The notes: a model not told the origin generated them from the sequence alone. DNA of 38,473 bases from an uncultured Eubacteriaceae bacterium (GCA_947086655.1 CAMTZM010000023.1:1-38473); one strand, 5' to 3'. Counted from the stretch's first letter, positions 8,801 to 17,217 are shown. Numbers and translations are program-made.

Positions 8801-10422
8801 ATAAAAGACCGGGAGGATTTAACGGAAACAAGTGGACGTCTTGTGGGGACTGGCTTAATGTTGCTATTGGTATTTATGATGAACCTGAAAAGCAAAATCA
8901 AGGTATGCTAAATATTGATTTCGGTCAAAACGGACATATGCTGCTGTATGGATCGCCCGGTACAGGTAAAACTACGTTCTTCCAGACTTTGATATATGCT
9001 ATGTCACAAAGATATTCCCCTGAAGTTGTTAATATGTATATTATGGATTTTGGAAGCAGAAGCTTGAGTTATTGCAAGGATTTACCTCACGTAGGTGATG
9101 TTGTATTTTCAGATGATTCAAGCAAGCTTGATAAGCTGTTTCAAAGATTTGAAAAGGAACTTTCAGAAAGGAAAAAGTTACTTGCGGAGTACGGCGTAGG
9201 TAATCTTAAATCATATATGCAGGCAAGCGGAAAAATAATTCCTGCTATTATATTATTTATTGATAATTATTCAGCCTTTACCGAACTGTATCAGGAATAT
9301 GAAACAGCTCTTGTCAGGCTTTCAAGAGAGGGCGGAAATTATGGTATTTATCTTGCTTTCAATTGTGCATCTGTAAATGCGGTCAAGAGGAGAATTTCCG
9401 AAAATATAAAATCGGTTTATACTCTTCAGCTTAACGACACCTATGATTATATGAATGTGGGCTTAGGAAACAGACCTAATGTGTTTCCCGAAAATGTAAA
9501 GGGCAGAGGTCTTGCGAATATAGGAACGATTCTTGAGTTCCAAACTGCTTTGGCTGTTGACGAAATTAATGAGGCAGAAAGGGTTAAGCATATTCGTGCT
9601 GATTTCAGAAAAATGGCTGAAGCATGGAAAGGCGCTGTACCTGAAAATCTTCCTGTTATACCGGAAGATATGGATATAGAATCAGTTATTTTAAATGATG
9701 ATTATATTAATGCCATAAATGCGGGTAAGATACCTGTCGGATATGATACAGAGGAAATTTCTCTTATTTCATTAGATTTTGACAATAATTATGTGTTTAA
9801 TGTAATAGGAGACAGCGAAACAGGTAAAAGCACTGTTTTGGCAAATGTCATCCGTACAAATGTCAAAAGAGAGGTATGGCTTATAGACAGCAGAGAAGAA
9901 AGCATAAGGAAATTGCTAAGATATAAAAATATTGTCCAATATGCGAATAACAGTGAAAAGATTTCTGAATTAGTATATTCTTTAGCGCTTGAAATGAATA
10001 AAAGGCATGAAAAATTTAAAGAATATTCGGGAAAAATATCAAAGTCGGAATTTATAAAACAATATTATAATGATAATGAAATTTTACTTATTATAGATGA
10101 TTTTGATTACTTATTTAATATGTTTTCAGATACAAGTCTTGAAATTTTTAGAAAAACACTGGATAATGCGGTTGGCTTAGGGATGAATTTATTTGTTGGA
10201 TTTAATGCAAAGGCTGCGGGCAAATACAGATCTCAGGGTTTTGAAAAAATATTCCGCAATGAAAGAGGCGTTGTGCTTGGAAGTATTGATAATCTGACGC
10301 TTTTCAATATAAATGTTCCTTATGCGGTAAAAAATAAGTATGAAATGGCACAGGGCAAGGGCTTTTATGTTGACTGTGGTGAATACAAACCTTTTAAAGC
10401 GCCGTTCATAAAGGCAGAGTGA
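5824..10422 (+). CDS. essC: EssC-type FtsK/SpoIIIE ATPase of type VII secretion
   Basis: The 1532-residue membrane ATPase that powers type VIIb secretion of WXG100 and LXG proteins, of the length usual for EssC. An N-terminal region of about 200 residues fits the tandem FHA-like part of EssC. Two membrane segments lie near residues 258-275 and 288-308 (MSMAMIVSVIFMI and MMAVSMFMGAVLWPILL). Three FtsK/SpoIIIE domains follow, with Walker A motifs GTTGSGKSEF (about 697), GSPGTGKTTF (about 1042) and GDSETGKSTV (about 1329). The first has a full Walker B (HLIVISDEFAEL), the second IILFIDNYSAF and the third LLIIDDFDYLF. The start is TTG 5824 with GGAGGT seven bases upstream; TTG may limit translation. 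It is the first gene after the invertible segment. Confidence 0.95.
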   Translation: MIVQMFYKNILKECFFQNILDGRYELYLYSYETGLNEDIEFYIDINNGIRRVNGRFSAVAGKDGKEYNDNIINEDSLVLLNLRNSNEKIGLLIFESSSDIVTFDKYMIDTDYVEVGNNGPFIYKNNSGISRFFALQYEDSKAYVIPYINRIYHCGKLISDKKRVHFGDIISCGKLKLIYLGNVLAINSPEEKIKCELQRYRYKENKIISAVNSRFDTDEEENYFTRSPRITHRLITETVEIDPPTNKKENKEKPLLYVIGPSLTMSMAMIVSVIFMIRANGNRTSMIPSSMMAVSMFMGAVLWPILLRKYTRKQAIREENIRKEKYKAYIDKIDKNLNEKAEYNRKIYAELFPSLEGLLNSALKTDSTLWNHTPFNEGFLDIRIGKGVRKSTVDINIPKERFIIEDDPLRDYASVIQQKYKYLSDVPISVSLENVGMVGVIGDKSKQEDLVRTMILRIAVTHSYDEVKIAVLFNKKDSEYWNFTKWLPHCWSKGKKLRMLANDKAGSYIVLNKLKEIYEERISTEKNTRPMPHYVIFVNDGCLLGNDSNIKDFIDKAWKYGMTFVFAYDSIAKLPNVCQNIIQLSQNECTIHDKNDNSGKMMTFIPDISEGVNANKISEILSSIKINEASEETMIPERLNFLEMYKAKNIDELVIPRRWNEAQSFKTLEAPIGIGSNDEIFSLNIHEKYHGPHGLIAGTTGSGKSEFIQSYILSLAINYHPYDVSFMLIDYKGGGMANAFAKLPHTAGIITNLGGNQIKRSLASLNSELKRRQEIFNENGLVGNEANIYEYQMRYHKGIVKEPLPHLIVISDEFAELKMQEPEFMNELISTARIGRSPGVHLILATQKPSGVVNDQILGNTKFRVCLKVADRQDSKEMLKRDDAAAITLPGRCCVQVGNDEIFKIVQSGYSGEKYNDNNINNDDISVVCIDLQANELYRTSRKNISENTDDSRKTQLSAIVDYIHDYSESQGIKALELWRPPLPEAVAIQDIDKRPGGFNGNKWTSCGDWLNVAIGIYDEPEKQNQGMLNIDFGQNGHMLLYGSPGTGKTTFFQTLIYAMSQRYSPEVVNMYIMDFGSRSLSYCKDLPHVGDVVFSDDSSKLDKLFQRFEKELSERKKLLAEYGVGNLKSYMQASGKIIPAIILFIDNYSAFTELYQEYETALVRLSREGGNYGIYLAFNCASVNAVKRRISENIKSVYTLQLNDTYDYMNVGLGNRPNVFPENVKGRGLANIGTILEFQTALAVDEINEAERVKHIRADFRKMAEAWKGAVPENLPVIPEDMDIESVILNDDYINAINAGKIPVGYDTEEISLISLDFDNNYVFNVIGDSETGKSTVLANVIRTNVKREVWLIDSREESIRKLLRYKNIVQYANNSEKISELVYSLALEMNKRHEKFKEYSGKISKSEFIKQYYNDNEILLIIDDFDYLFNMFSDTSLEIFRKTLDNAVGLGMNLFVGFNAKAAGKYRSQGFEKIFRNERGVVLGSIDNLTLFNINVPYAVKNKYEMAQGKGFYVDCGEYKPFKAPFIKAE

Positions 10423-10429
10423 TAATAAG

Positions 10430-10780
10430 ATGTTTAGAATTGTTATCTGTGATGAAAAAAAAGAAAGCAGTGACTTTCTTACAGGTTGTATAAACAGGAT
10501 TATAAAAGGTTTGTCTGTAAATAAGGAAACGGAATTTTTCAGGGTAAAACCTGAAATTCTTATTGATTATAAAATAAGGGATGAGTATACATATTTGTTT
10601 TTTCTTGACGTCATATACAGTAATACTACAGGAATAGATATAGCAAGAAAAATACGTGAACAAAGGAAAAGGGCGTTTATTGTCTTTGTTACTGCTCATG
10701 TAGAATTGCTGTATATGCTCGTAAATCAGAATATTATGCCAAGCGGCTTTATAAGCAAACCGCAGATGAAAATGATATAA
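10430..10780 (+). pseudogene. LytTR response regulator, receiver-domain fragment
   Basis: Receiver half of an AgrA-type response regulator. It shows the acidic pocket in VICDEKKE, the likely phospho-acceptor Asp in FFLDVIYSN, the Thr/Ala switch in FVTAH and the conserved Lys in GFISKP. The frame then breaks at 10760-10762: the following frame reads ADENDIRKAVLSVLDYY, the natural continuation. One missing base in the CCG CAG context explains it. It starts seven bases after essC ends and is presumably co-transcribed. No partner histidine kinase is visible in the window. Either the regulator is inactive or the indel is a sequencing error. Confidence 0.75.
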
Positions 10781-11145
10781 GAAAGGCTGTATTGAGTGTA
10801 CTTGATTATTATAATACGGACAGAAGGAGCAATTTAAAATCCATAACTATAAGCACAGGCTCGGCTGTATATAAAATTTCATATGATGAAATTTTATATA
10901 TAGAAGCTTTGAACAAAAAAATAAATATTTATACAGATAAGCAAAGAATAAGCTGCTATAACAGCTTGTCAGCATTAAGCAATGAACTTGGAGAGAGCTT
11001 TCTCAGATGTCATAACAGTTACATCATTAACAAACAAAAGGTAAAGAGTGTACATTTGCCTGAGCAATACATTGAAATGGAAAATGGCAGCAGAATTTCA
11101 ATATCAAGAACCTATAAAATAGAGGTCAAAAAGCTGCTGCAGTGA
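10762..11145 (+). pseudogene. LytTR response regulator, DNA-binding fragment
   Basis: LytTR DNA-binding domain, the output half of the regulator begun at 10430. Typical residues are visible: SYDEILYIEALNKKINIYT, the mid-domain SFLRCHNSYIINKQKVKSV (the F-R-H-S-INK pattern of LytTR) and the final ISISRTYK. An in-frame ATT GAG TGT start region near 10792 could allow separate translation of a free DNA-binding domain, which alone may still bind DNA. LytTR regulators usually activate nearby surface or secretion genes, so regulation of this locus is a reasonable inference. Confidence 0.75.
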
Positions 11146-11154
11146 GGTGTTTTT

Positions 11155-11979
11155 ATGAAAATAGACAGCGAAATGGGATATATTTTCAGTAAATATGAAA
11201 TTATATATATACTGCGCATAATGGGAGCAAATTTTCTTTTTGACTATGCTTTAAAAAGTGATTTGTCCGCACAGGAAATAACAAAAAGAGCAGAAAAAAG
11301 TCTTATTGAAAAGAATTATGTTTTTAATGACTTTTTCGGAAATTTTGTTCTTAACAAAGAAATAGCTGAATATTTTCGGTCTGTTGCCTCTCCTGAATCA
11401 ATTATAGTATGCACGAAGTGTATAAACGGATATGAATATAAGCTTATGTTTTTTATAAAAAATAAGACTTATGTTGCTGTTGAAACAGACAGCAGCAATA
11501 AAGAAAATTACATATTAACATATATTTCGGACTGCAAAAAAATATTTAACGATATGATTTCATTTTCCGAAACAGGCAGAAATGGATTTAGGGGAGTAAA
11601 TGATAAATTTACGATTACACCGACACAGTACAAACTTATTAAAAATGTACTTAAAATAAATGACGAAACGAGCTTTAAGCTGCTTATTTCGGATTTTGAG
11701 ATAAGAGAAGAAATTATTAATGAAATAAAAAATGTTTTCTTGGAAAATGCCGATATACTTACATTTTCGTTGTGCAGTAACTTCAAAAGCAAGAAAACGG
11801 ATTATTTTGTTTATTATCTGACAAACGAATATATTTGGACGGTTATACCCAATGTATACAGAAATGAAAATATTAGAATATCCTCGGTGACTACGGATGA
11901 TATTTATAATCGCATTTCGGGTGTTCTCAGAGATAAATTTAATATTATGGCTGATAATTTGCAGAATTTATTTGATTAG
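11155..11979 (+). CDS. Possible EspG-like secretion chaperone
   Basis: A 274-residue protein with no signal peptide or membrane segment, so it is likely cytoplasmic. The N-terminal half has a spaced pattern (Y-E-I-I-Y-I-L-R-I-M-G, then KSLIEKNYV, then FVLNKEIAEYF, then a PESI strand) that recalls the EspG chaperone family of mycobacterial type VII systems: 'E..vL...G', 'a..sL...g.v', 'ln..l...l', 'p...'. A similar helix-strand organisation recurs in the second half. It starts nine bases after the LytTR frame, with GAGGTG as ribosome site. If correct it would hold substrates for EssC. The similarity is by pattern only and needs a profile search; otherwise treat it as a locus-specific hypothetical. 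Confidence 0.4.
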   Translation: MKIDSEMGYIFSKYEIIYILRIMGANFLFDYALKSDLSAQEITKRAEKSLIEKNYVFNDFFGNFVLNKEIAEYFRSVASPESIIVCTKCINGYEYKLMFFIKNKTYVAVETDSSNKENYILTYISDCKKIFNDMISFSETGRNGFRGVNDKFTITPTQYKLIKNVLKINDETSFKLLISDFEIREEIINEIKNVFLENADILTFSLCSNFKSKKTDYFVYYLTNEYIWTVIPNVYRNENIRISSVTTDDIYNRISGVLRDKFNIMADNLQNLFD

Positions 11980-12087
11980 CTGTAAGTTATCCTCAAAAAT
12001 ATGCAATCTATCAGGATTTATTGAAATATAAAGCTTAAAACTATAAACTTATTTTAAGTCATAAAAAAGAGGGCAGGTGATTAAAAA

Positions 12088-13281
12088 ATGAGCAGTATAG
12101 AGGTAAAGACTAATTCATTATCAGAAATTTCAAACCGTCTAAACAGATCAAGAAATCAAATTTCCGAAATAAATGAGGAATTTGTAATCGCTATGAAAAG
12201 ATTAGATTGGGATATAAAATCCGAAATCAAAATTGTCGGAATGATGGGTTATATAAATGCAGAATTGCAGAAAGCCGAAAATGAACTCTACAAACATAGA
12301 GAATTTATTAATAAGGCTATAAGGCAATATGAGGAAGCTGATGGATTTTCAAATAATACAAGTAAGCTGAAAAATAATTTATACAGCCATGAGAGCGAAA
12401 ATCCAAAGAACAATATAACTAACAACAATGTTGATAATAAAAAATCAAAAGAGAAAATAGACTTTAAGATGTTAAAAGAATGGTTTAAAGATTTTGTAAA
12501 AAAAGGATACACTAATACCGGGATGAGGGGTGGAATTGTAACTTCCGGCTGGGTATGTGACCTATTAGGACTATATGGAAAATATTATGATAAGGATTTA
12601 AGTAAATCAACAGTATTGGCATCTTATGTGCTTGATGCTTTAGGAACCGGTGGAAGTATGATGAGTACATGGTATTCCAATTTTATCCCTGAGGGTATAG
12701 TGGAAGGTCTTACGGGTAATGTTACAAGTAAATTAGGTTCTTTCTTCAAATATGGACTTCCTGTAGTAAATGTTTTTACCGGTATGGGAGTACAAGCACT
12801 TAGCTCTTATGATACTCTCTCTGCTGATGGAGAAATGAGTGGTTCGGATTGGGGAGAACTTGTAATAGATACAAGTACAAAGGGAATGACTGAAATTGTT
12901 GTTGCAGCTGCTACAATTTATGGAGGTCCTGCATTAGGTGCAGGAGTAAGTTTTATTGAAAGTAAACTTGAACTTTCAAGCAGAGCTGCCGAAGGATTTA
13001 AAGCTTTAGGAACAACACCGATTTCAGACATTGCCGATGGATTTCTGTTTGAAATAAGTCATCCAAAGGCTTGGCTTGAAGGGCTGTTTTTTAAGGGTGA
13101 TTATTATTCTCAAGAAAGCTTAGACGCTGCAAATAGATGGCAGAACGGGTCAAATCTTGGTGAGAAAATGATAAATAGTATGTTTGATTCGGGGTTAGGA
13201 AAATTTTATAAAAACAAGGTATGTGAGGTGTTTGGGGTTTCTCCTAATTCTGTATATTTAAGATTTGGTGCGTCTAAATAG
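12088..13281 (+). CDS. WXG-like N-terminus protein, candidate type VII substrate
   Basis: A 397-residue protein without a signal peptide. Residues 1-90 form a helical hairpin with the RLDWDIKSE turn, common in Firmicute WXG100/LXG-like secretion domains, and the helix ends in a Y-E-E-A-D element resembling the YxxxD/E export signal. A polar linker (about 95-130, Asn/Lys rich) leads to a 250-residue glycine-rich, moderately hydrophobic region (VLASYVLDALGTGGSMMST, then IVVAAATIYGGPALGAGVSF). This could be a pore-forming or membrane-targeting part, but no known toxin domain is recognised. A DUF4176 gene follows, as often seen beside such substrates. The ribosome site is GGCAGGTG before ATG 12088. 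Confidence 0.65.
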   Translation: MSSIEVKTNSLSEISNRLNRSRNQISEINEEFVIAMKRLDWDIKSEIKIVGMMGYINAELQKAENELYKHREFINKAIRQYEEADGFSNNTSKLKNNLYSHESENPKNNITNNNVDNKKSKEKIDFKMLKEWFKDFVKKGYTNTGMRGGIVTSGWVCDLLGLYGKYYDKDLSKSTVLASYVLDALGTGGSMMSTWYSNFIPEGIVEGLTGNVTSKLGSFFKYGLPVVNVFTGMGVQALSSYDTLSADGEMSGSDWGELVIDTSTKGMTEIVVAAATIYGGPALGAGVSFIESKLELSSRAAEGFKALGTTPISDIADGFLFEISHPKAWLEGLFFKGDYYSQESLDAANRWQNGSNLGEKMINSMFDSGLGKFYKNKVCEVFGVSPNSVYLRFGASK

Positions 13282-13338
13282 AATACAGATATAAGAAGAA
13301 CTATATAATTTAAAGTTGTATTTGAAAGGATTGGTAAA

Positions 13339-13638
13339 GTGAGTGCAAGATTAGGTGATTTTCTTCCGATTGGTTCAGTAGTTAAGCTAAAGGAAGCAGA
13401 CAAGAGATTGGTTATTATAGGAGCAATGCAGCAGGTTAACGAGGAAGAAAAAATTAAAGGCTATGATTATGTTGGAGTGCCTTATCCGGAAGGTTTTTTG
13501 AACAGTGATAGTATGATACTTTTTCAGCATGAGGACATTGAAAATATTTCGTATCTTGGATTTGCCGATATAGAAAGACAGAGTTTTCTTGCAGTAGTTG
13601 CCAAAGAATATACAAAGTTGAGAGAAAATAAAGGGTAA
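13339..13638 (+). CDS. DUF4176 protein (first copy)
   Basis: A 99-residue protein with the DUF4176 pattern: FLPIGSVVKLKEADKRLVIIG at the start, YDYVGVPYPEGF in the middle and an IENISYLGF strand near the end. DUF4176 proteins are found almost only beside type VIIb secretion substrates, and a role in substrate targeting or chaperoning has been proposed. It starts with GTG 13339 behind GAAAGGA. It lies directly after the 397-residue candidate substrate, suggesting they act as a pair. A second member lies at 21014. Confidence 0.75.
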   Translation: MSARLGDFLPIGSVVKLKEADKRLVIIGAMQQVNEEEKIKGYDYVGVPYPEGFLNSDSMILFQHEDIENISYLGFADIERQSFLAVVAKEYTKLRENKG

Positions 13639-13658
13639 AACATAAGGTGAGGTTTTTA

Positions 13659-13907
13659 ATGGATAAGATTTTTTTAAATGTCTATGGCAGCGGAATTAAC
13701 AAAAGTTATGATATTGAAATATCAGCAGATGTAGATGTTAAAACTGCGGCAGATTACATATTCAAAACGATAGGTGAGTATGAAGAACTTACTGTTGAGG
13801 GAAAGGATTGCATTTTGTGCAGCAGAAAACAGAAAAGGGTTCTTGACGGAGAACTTACGCTGAGACAGTGCGATATAAAGGACGGCAGTGAATTAATACT
13901 TATTTAA
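13659..13907 (+). CDS. yukD: YukD/EsaB-like ubiquitin-fold protein
   Basis: A protein of 82 residues. The order IFLNVYGSGINKSYDIEISADVDVKTAADYI and the ending LRQCDIKDGSELILI fit the beta-grasp fold of YukD/EsaB, the small cytoplasmic ubiquitin-like subunit of type VIIb systems. There is no C-terminal Gly-Gly tail, as is normal for the family. ATG 13659 is chosen over GTG 13647 because AAGGTGAGG at 13645-13652 is the ribosome site for it. Its presence strengthens assignment of the locus to type VIIb secretion. Confidence 0.75.
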   Translation: MDKIFLNVYGSGINKSYDIEISADVDVKTAADYIFKTIGEYEELTVEGKDCILCSRKQKRVLDGELTLRQCDIKDGSELILI

Positions 13908-13966
13908 AAAATTAATTATATAATAAAATTATAGGCAATTGTAAAATGTAAATAATAAAAATTGCG

Positions 13967-13994
13967 TTGATAAGCTACTTTTTAAGGATATATG
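13967..13994 (+). promoter_or_regulatory. Candidate promoter before zinc-ribbon genes
   Basis: TTGATA at 13967-13972, 16 bases, then TATATG at 13989-13994. It sits in the 206-base gap after yukD, the longest gap in the secretion operon, so a second transcription unit starting here is reasonable. Confidence 0.3.
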
Positions 13995-14113
13995 AATAAA
14001 CAAAATTAAAAAGTGGAGAAGATGTATAAATTTTCACTTCTGAAATCTACTGATATGAAATTTAGAGTTTTATAATCGCCTAAATATAAAATTACATAAG
14101 GAGGAAAAATTTT

Positions 14114-14572
14114 ATGAAAAAAATACAGGAGGATTTAACAAAGCTGGTTTCTTAATATGAATATGTTAACAAAGCAATGAAGTTTGATTTAATATTGCTT
14201 TGCATATACCCAATATACAGAATTTTATGCTTATGTCCATTTGAGTTTATTTATAGTTTGCATAAGTTTTCTACATTATTCTTGTTAATGTTTGTAATAG
14301 AAGTTATTTTTTCTTTTGCAAATAATAAACTTAAAGAGATAATTCTTGCTCTTGCCATACTTGCAGTAATATTTGTTGTAAATGTTTTTATGGGTAGTTT
14401 TGACGGCATTGTTTATGCGGTAATTTATGGATTTATTGCATATCAGATTTATAGGCTTATGAATGCTAATGGAATAAAGGAAACAGGCGAAAGCAGAAAA
14501 TGTCCGAAATGCGGAAATACTGTTGCGGAAGATGAAGCTTTTTGTACAGCATGCGGCGAAAAAATGGAGTAA
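14114..14572 (+). CDS. Membrane protein with C-terminal zinc ribbon (early stop codon)
   Basis: A strong ribosome site (AAGGAGGAAAAA) precedes ATG 14114, which runs 13 codons to TAA at 14153. The same frame continues without a break to 14572, and the intact part from ATG 14177 is 131 residues. It has three to four short hydrophobic segments (IPIYRILCLCPF region, FLLMFVIEVIFSF, IILALAILAVIFVVNVF, IVYAVIYGFIAYQIY) and ends with a zinc ribbon, CPKCGNTVAEDEAFCTACG. Small zinc-ribbon membrane proteins are common in this type of locus, but their job is unknown. The TAA probably replaced a Glu or Gln codon. Confidence 0.65.
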
Positions 14573-14588
14573 TTTGGAGGTATAAATT

Positions 14589-14663
14589 ATGTTTTGTGAA
14601 AAATGTGGCACAAAGATTGATGGTGATGTAAATATTTGTCCTAACTGCGGGAATAGCTTTTAA
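14589..14663 (+). pseudogene. Zinc-ribbon N-terminus cut off by a frameshift
   Basis: GGAGG then ATG 14589 opens a 24-residue frame, MFCEKCGTKIDGDVNICPNC followed by GNSF, a complete zinc ribbon. It stops at 14661-14663 after a four-T run. Removing one T continues as NKPDFFKKISKKHIIVAVV, matching the layout of the paralogue at 16092. So this is the natural N-terminus of the following gene. Confidence 0.75.
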
Positions 14664-16050
14664 TAAGCCAGATTTTTTTAAGAAAATATCAAAAAAACAT
14701 ATTATTGTTGCAGTTGTATTGATTATCGTAATTGCAATTCCCGCAATTTATTTTTCAATGCCGTCAACAAAGATAATCAATCTTATAAAAGATGGTGATT
14801 ATGAAGAAGCTGAAGAATTGTATTACGACAGCTATAAAAATGGAAAAGGTGATTTTTTACTTAATAAAGGTCTTTTAGGTATTGCCGAAAAATGTGAAAA
14901 GGATTTTATAAATTCTGATATAGATTCGGAAAAGGCATTTGAATTAATGAATGCCGTAAAAAATATTGGTGTCAAAGATATAGAAAAGGATGTTAATGAC
15001 ATTTATTCATCAATAGATGATTTATCATCTGACAGGATGCTTATTGAAAATGCTGAGGAATATTACAGTAACGGAAATTATTTAATGGCTGTTTCACAAT
15101 ACAATTCTTTATCAAAGGATTCACCGTTATATGAGGGTACCGCTGCAAGAATAGAGGAAATAAAAGCTGAATACAAAAATAAGGTTTTAGAGGAAGTTGA
15201 TACATATATAAATGATGACAGACCAAATGATTTAGTGAATTACATAAGCAATAATATTTACAGTCTAAATGATTCAGCTATTGCATCTGAGATTATGGAA
15301 AAATACTATTCATACCTGCAAACAAAAACAGATAAGCTGTTAGCTGATAATCTTTATGATTCAGCAGTATCACTTCTTAGTTCAGCAGAGGGTTATTTTA
15401 GTGATGATAAAAAAATAGCTGATATGTCTGCAAATCTTGAAAATAATTATGTTAAATCATCGCTTAAAAAGGCTGAAGAAGAATTTAACAGCGGTAACTA
15501 TGAAGCGGCAGCATCAACAGTACAGGTTGCTATGCAGCAGATTGAGGATAATGAGGAATTATCAAATAAATATGATGAGTATAAAGCTTATCTTCCTGCT
15601 TATATTAATAATTTGGACTATTTTGACAAATACAGAGATATTTATGGTAATTCCAATTATAATAAAGTTGCGGATAATACTGGGAAAATGTACAGCAGGG
15701 CATACTGTGTTGGATATGAATATGGATTTGCCAACTATTTAATAAATGGAAGTTATACTAATTTTGAAGGTACTTGCGGAGTTGCTTATCAAGAACGAAC
15801 AAACGGCGACACTAAATTCTTTGAGGTATACGGTGATGGAGTACTTATTTATACTTCACCTGTATTTACATCAGGAACAATGCCTTCAACATTTAACATT
15901 GATGTAACAGGCATCAAAGTATTAAGAATTAATTATCCTGATGGCGGAGGAAATTGTAAGATTGCAACTATTTTTGATGGGAAGTTGTATAATGCAAACA
16001 ATATAAGTAAAAAAGAGAATGAAGAAAGCGCATCAGAAGCATCAAGCTGA
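14664..16050 (+). CDS. Zinc-ribbon-anchored membrane protein with NPCBM domain
   Basis: Body of the gene begun at 14589; without frame repair translation could restart at ATT 14719 only inefficiently. A membrane segment (IIVAVVLIIVIAIPAIYF) lies at the start. An extracytoplasmic helical region of about 300 residues has tetratricopeptide-like repeats (AEELYYDSYKNG, AVSQYNSLSKDSPLYEG, AEEEFNSGNYEAAASTV). A C-terminal domain of about 110 residues resembles NPCBM carbohydrate-binding modules (YTNFEGTCGVAY, FFEVYGDGVLIYTS, VTGIKVLRINY). Cytoplasmic zinc ribbon, one membrane pass, outside repeats and a glycan-binding end suggest a wall-contacting component. It lies between yukD and the WXG100 genes. 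Confidence 0.65.
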
Positions 16051-16091
16051 TTTAGGATAAAGGAAAATATAACAATTCGGAGGTATAGGTT

Positions 16092-16493
16092 ATGTTTTGC
16101 AGAAAATGCGGAACAAAAGCTAATGATGGTATAAACTTTTGTCCTAACTGCGGAAATGCTTTAAAAAAAGAGAAAAAGACAGGAACAGCAGTTGGAATAT
16201 CTGATTTTTTTAGAAAACTTTCTAAGAAATACATTATTGTAGGCATATTTATAATTGGTGTGACTGTATTTGCATTTAATTTTAAAAAAACAGTTAATAA
16301 AGCTTGTGTTTGGTGCGGAGATAAGCCATCTGTAGAATATAAAACTTCTAAAGGAGGCAAAAGCTATGTATGCAAGGATTGCAGCAAAACATGTATGCTT
16401 TGCTCAAAAAGACCGGCAAAACATCATTATACAAATATGCTTGAAACTGAAGTTTTTGTTTGTAACAAATGCTATAAACAGGTTAAAGAGTGA
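16092..16493 (+). CDS. Small zinc-ribbon membrane protein
   Basis: A 133-residue protein. It starts with a zinc ribbon, MFCRKCGTKANDGINFCPNC, followed by a polar linker and one membrane segment (KYIIVGIFIIGVTVFAF). The C-terminal half has four further Cys pairs (CVWCGDK, CKDC, CMLCSKR, CNKC) that could hold two more zinc ions. The first 70 residues parallel the protein at 14589, so the two are paralogues with different outer parts. The ribosome site is GGAGG before ATG 16092. Function is unknown; conserved context suggests an accessory of the secretion system. Confidence 0.65.
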   Translation: MFCRKCGTKANDGINFCPNCGNALKKEKKTGTAVGISDFFRKLSKKYIIVGIFIIGVTVFAFNFKKTVNKACVWCGDKPSVEYKTSKGGKSYVCKDCSKTCMLCSKRPAKHHYTNMLETEVFVCNKCYKQVKE

Positions 16494-16497
16494 ATGG

Positions 16498-17190
16498 ATG
16501 ATAAATATCATTAAGATTAATTTTAAAAGCGTTTGCTTGGGATTTGTGTCGGGTGCATTGATTATGGGTACTATTCCGGCAGCGGTTAAGACAGTTGAAG
16601 ATTACATAAAGGTTTCATACAGAGATATAAGAATATGTGTTGATGGGGCAGATGTCAACACTTCCGGTTCAGAACCTTTTATTTATAATGGCACAACATA
16701 TTTGCCTGTCAGAGCAGTTTCAGAAACTTTGGGAAAGCCTGTTAATTGGGACGGGAACAGCAGTACAGTTTATATAGGAAATTATTCAAATTCGCAAGGT
16801 AATTCGTCTTTTAATTTAGAACCATATGAAAGTGATTGTTTTGAAAGCTATTCTGATGGTGAATCTTTTATGGTTAGTGGTGTTAAAAGATCAAACGGCT
16901 TTATTATGCAAGGAACTGGTAATAGACCATATGCAATTTTTAATCTTGATGGTCAATATACAGGATTTACATTTAATTTGGGACATGTTGATGGAAGTTA
17001 TATGTCTGATAGTACAGTTAAAATATACTTAGATGGAAATATGGTAGAAGAAATAGAAATAGGTGCCGAAGATATGCCGCAAAAAATTACTGTTCCTTTA
17101 AATGGAGCTTTACAGATGAAAATTACTATGGGAGGATATAGTTGGAAGGGTACATCGGAATATGGTTTTTTTGATGTAAAATTGTATTGA
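16498..17190 (+). CDS. Stalk-domain and NPCBM surface protein
   Basis: A 230-residue protein with an N-terminal signal anchor (VCLGFVSGALIMGTIPAAV). It has a short copper-amine-oxidase-type stalk unit (YNGTTYLPVRAVSETLGKPV, then NWDGNSSTVYIG) and a C-terminal NPCBM-like beta domain (FIMQGTGNRPYAIFNLDGQY, then STVKIYLDGNMVEEIEIG). ATG 16498 is preferred; it begins four bases after the previous stop, indicating translational coupling. The stalk repeat is structural, not an oxidase. It probably sits on the outer face of the membrane or in the wall and binds glycan. Confidence 0.65.
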   Translation: MINIIKINFKSVCLGFVSGALIMGTIPAAVKTVEDYIKVSYRDIRICVDGADVNTSGSEPFIYNGTTYLPVRAVSETLGKPVNWDGNSSTVYIGNYSNSQGNSSFNLEPYESDCFESYSDGESFMVSGVKRSNGFIMQGTGNRPYAIFNLDGQYTGFTFNLGHVDGSYMSDSTVKIYLDGNMVEEIEIGAEDMPQKITVPLNGALQMKITMGGYSWKGTSEYGFFDVKLY

Positions 17191-17217
17191 TAAGGTTTTA
17201 TGAAAGGAAGTGACACA

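Noticed and set aside
12021..12043. Promoter TTGAAA...TATAAA before the 12088 gene
   Set aside because: The spacing of 15 bases is too short and a 17-base spacing gives a poor -10 box; too weak to list.
15437..15742. 101-residue frame overlapping the NPCBM protein
   Set aside because: Same strand, shifted frame, rich in Ile/Met/Lys from AT-rich codons; the overlapping frame is the conserved one.
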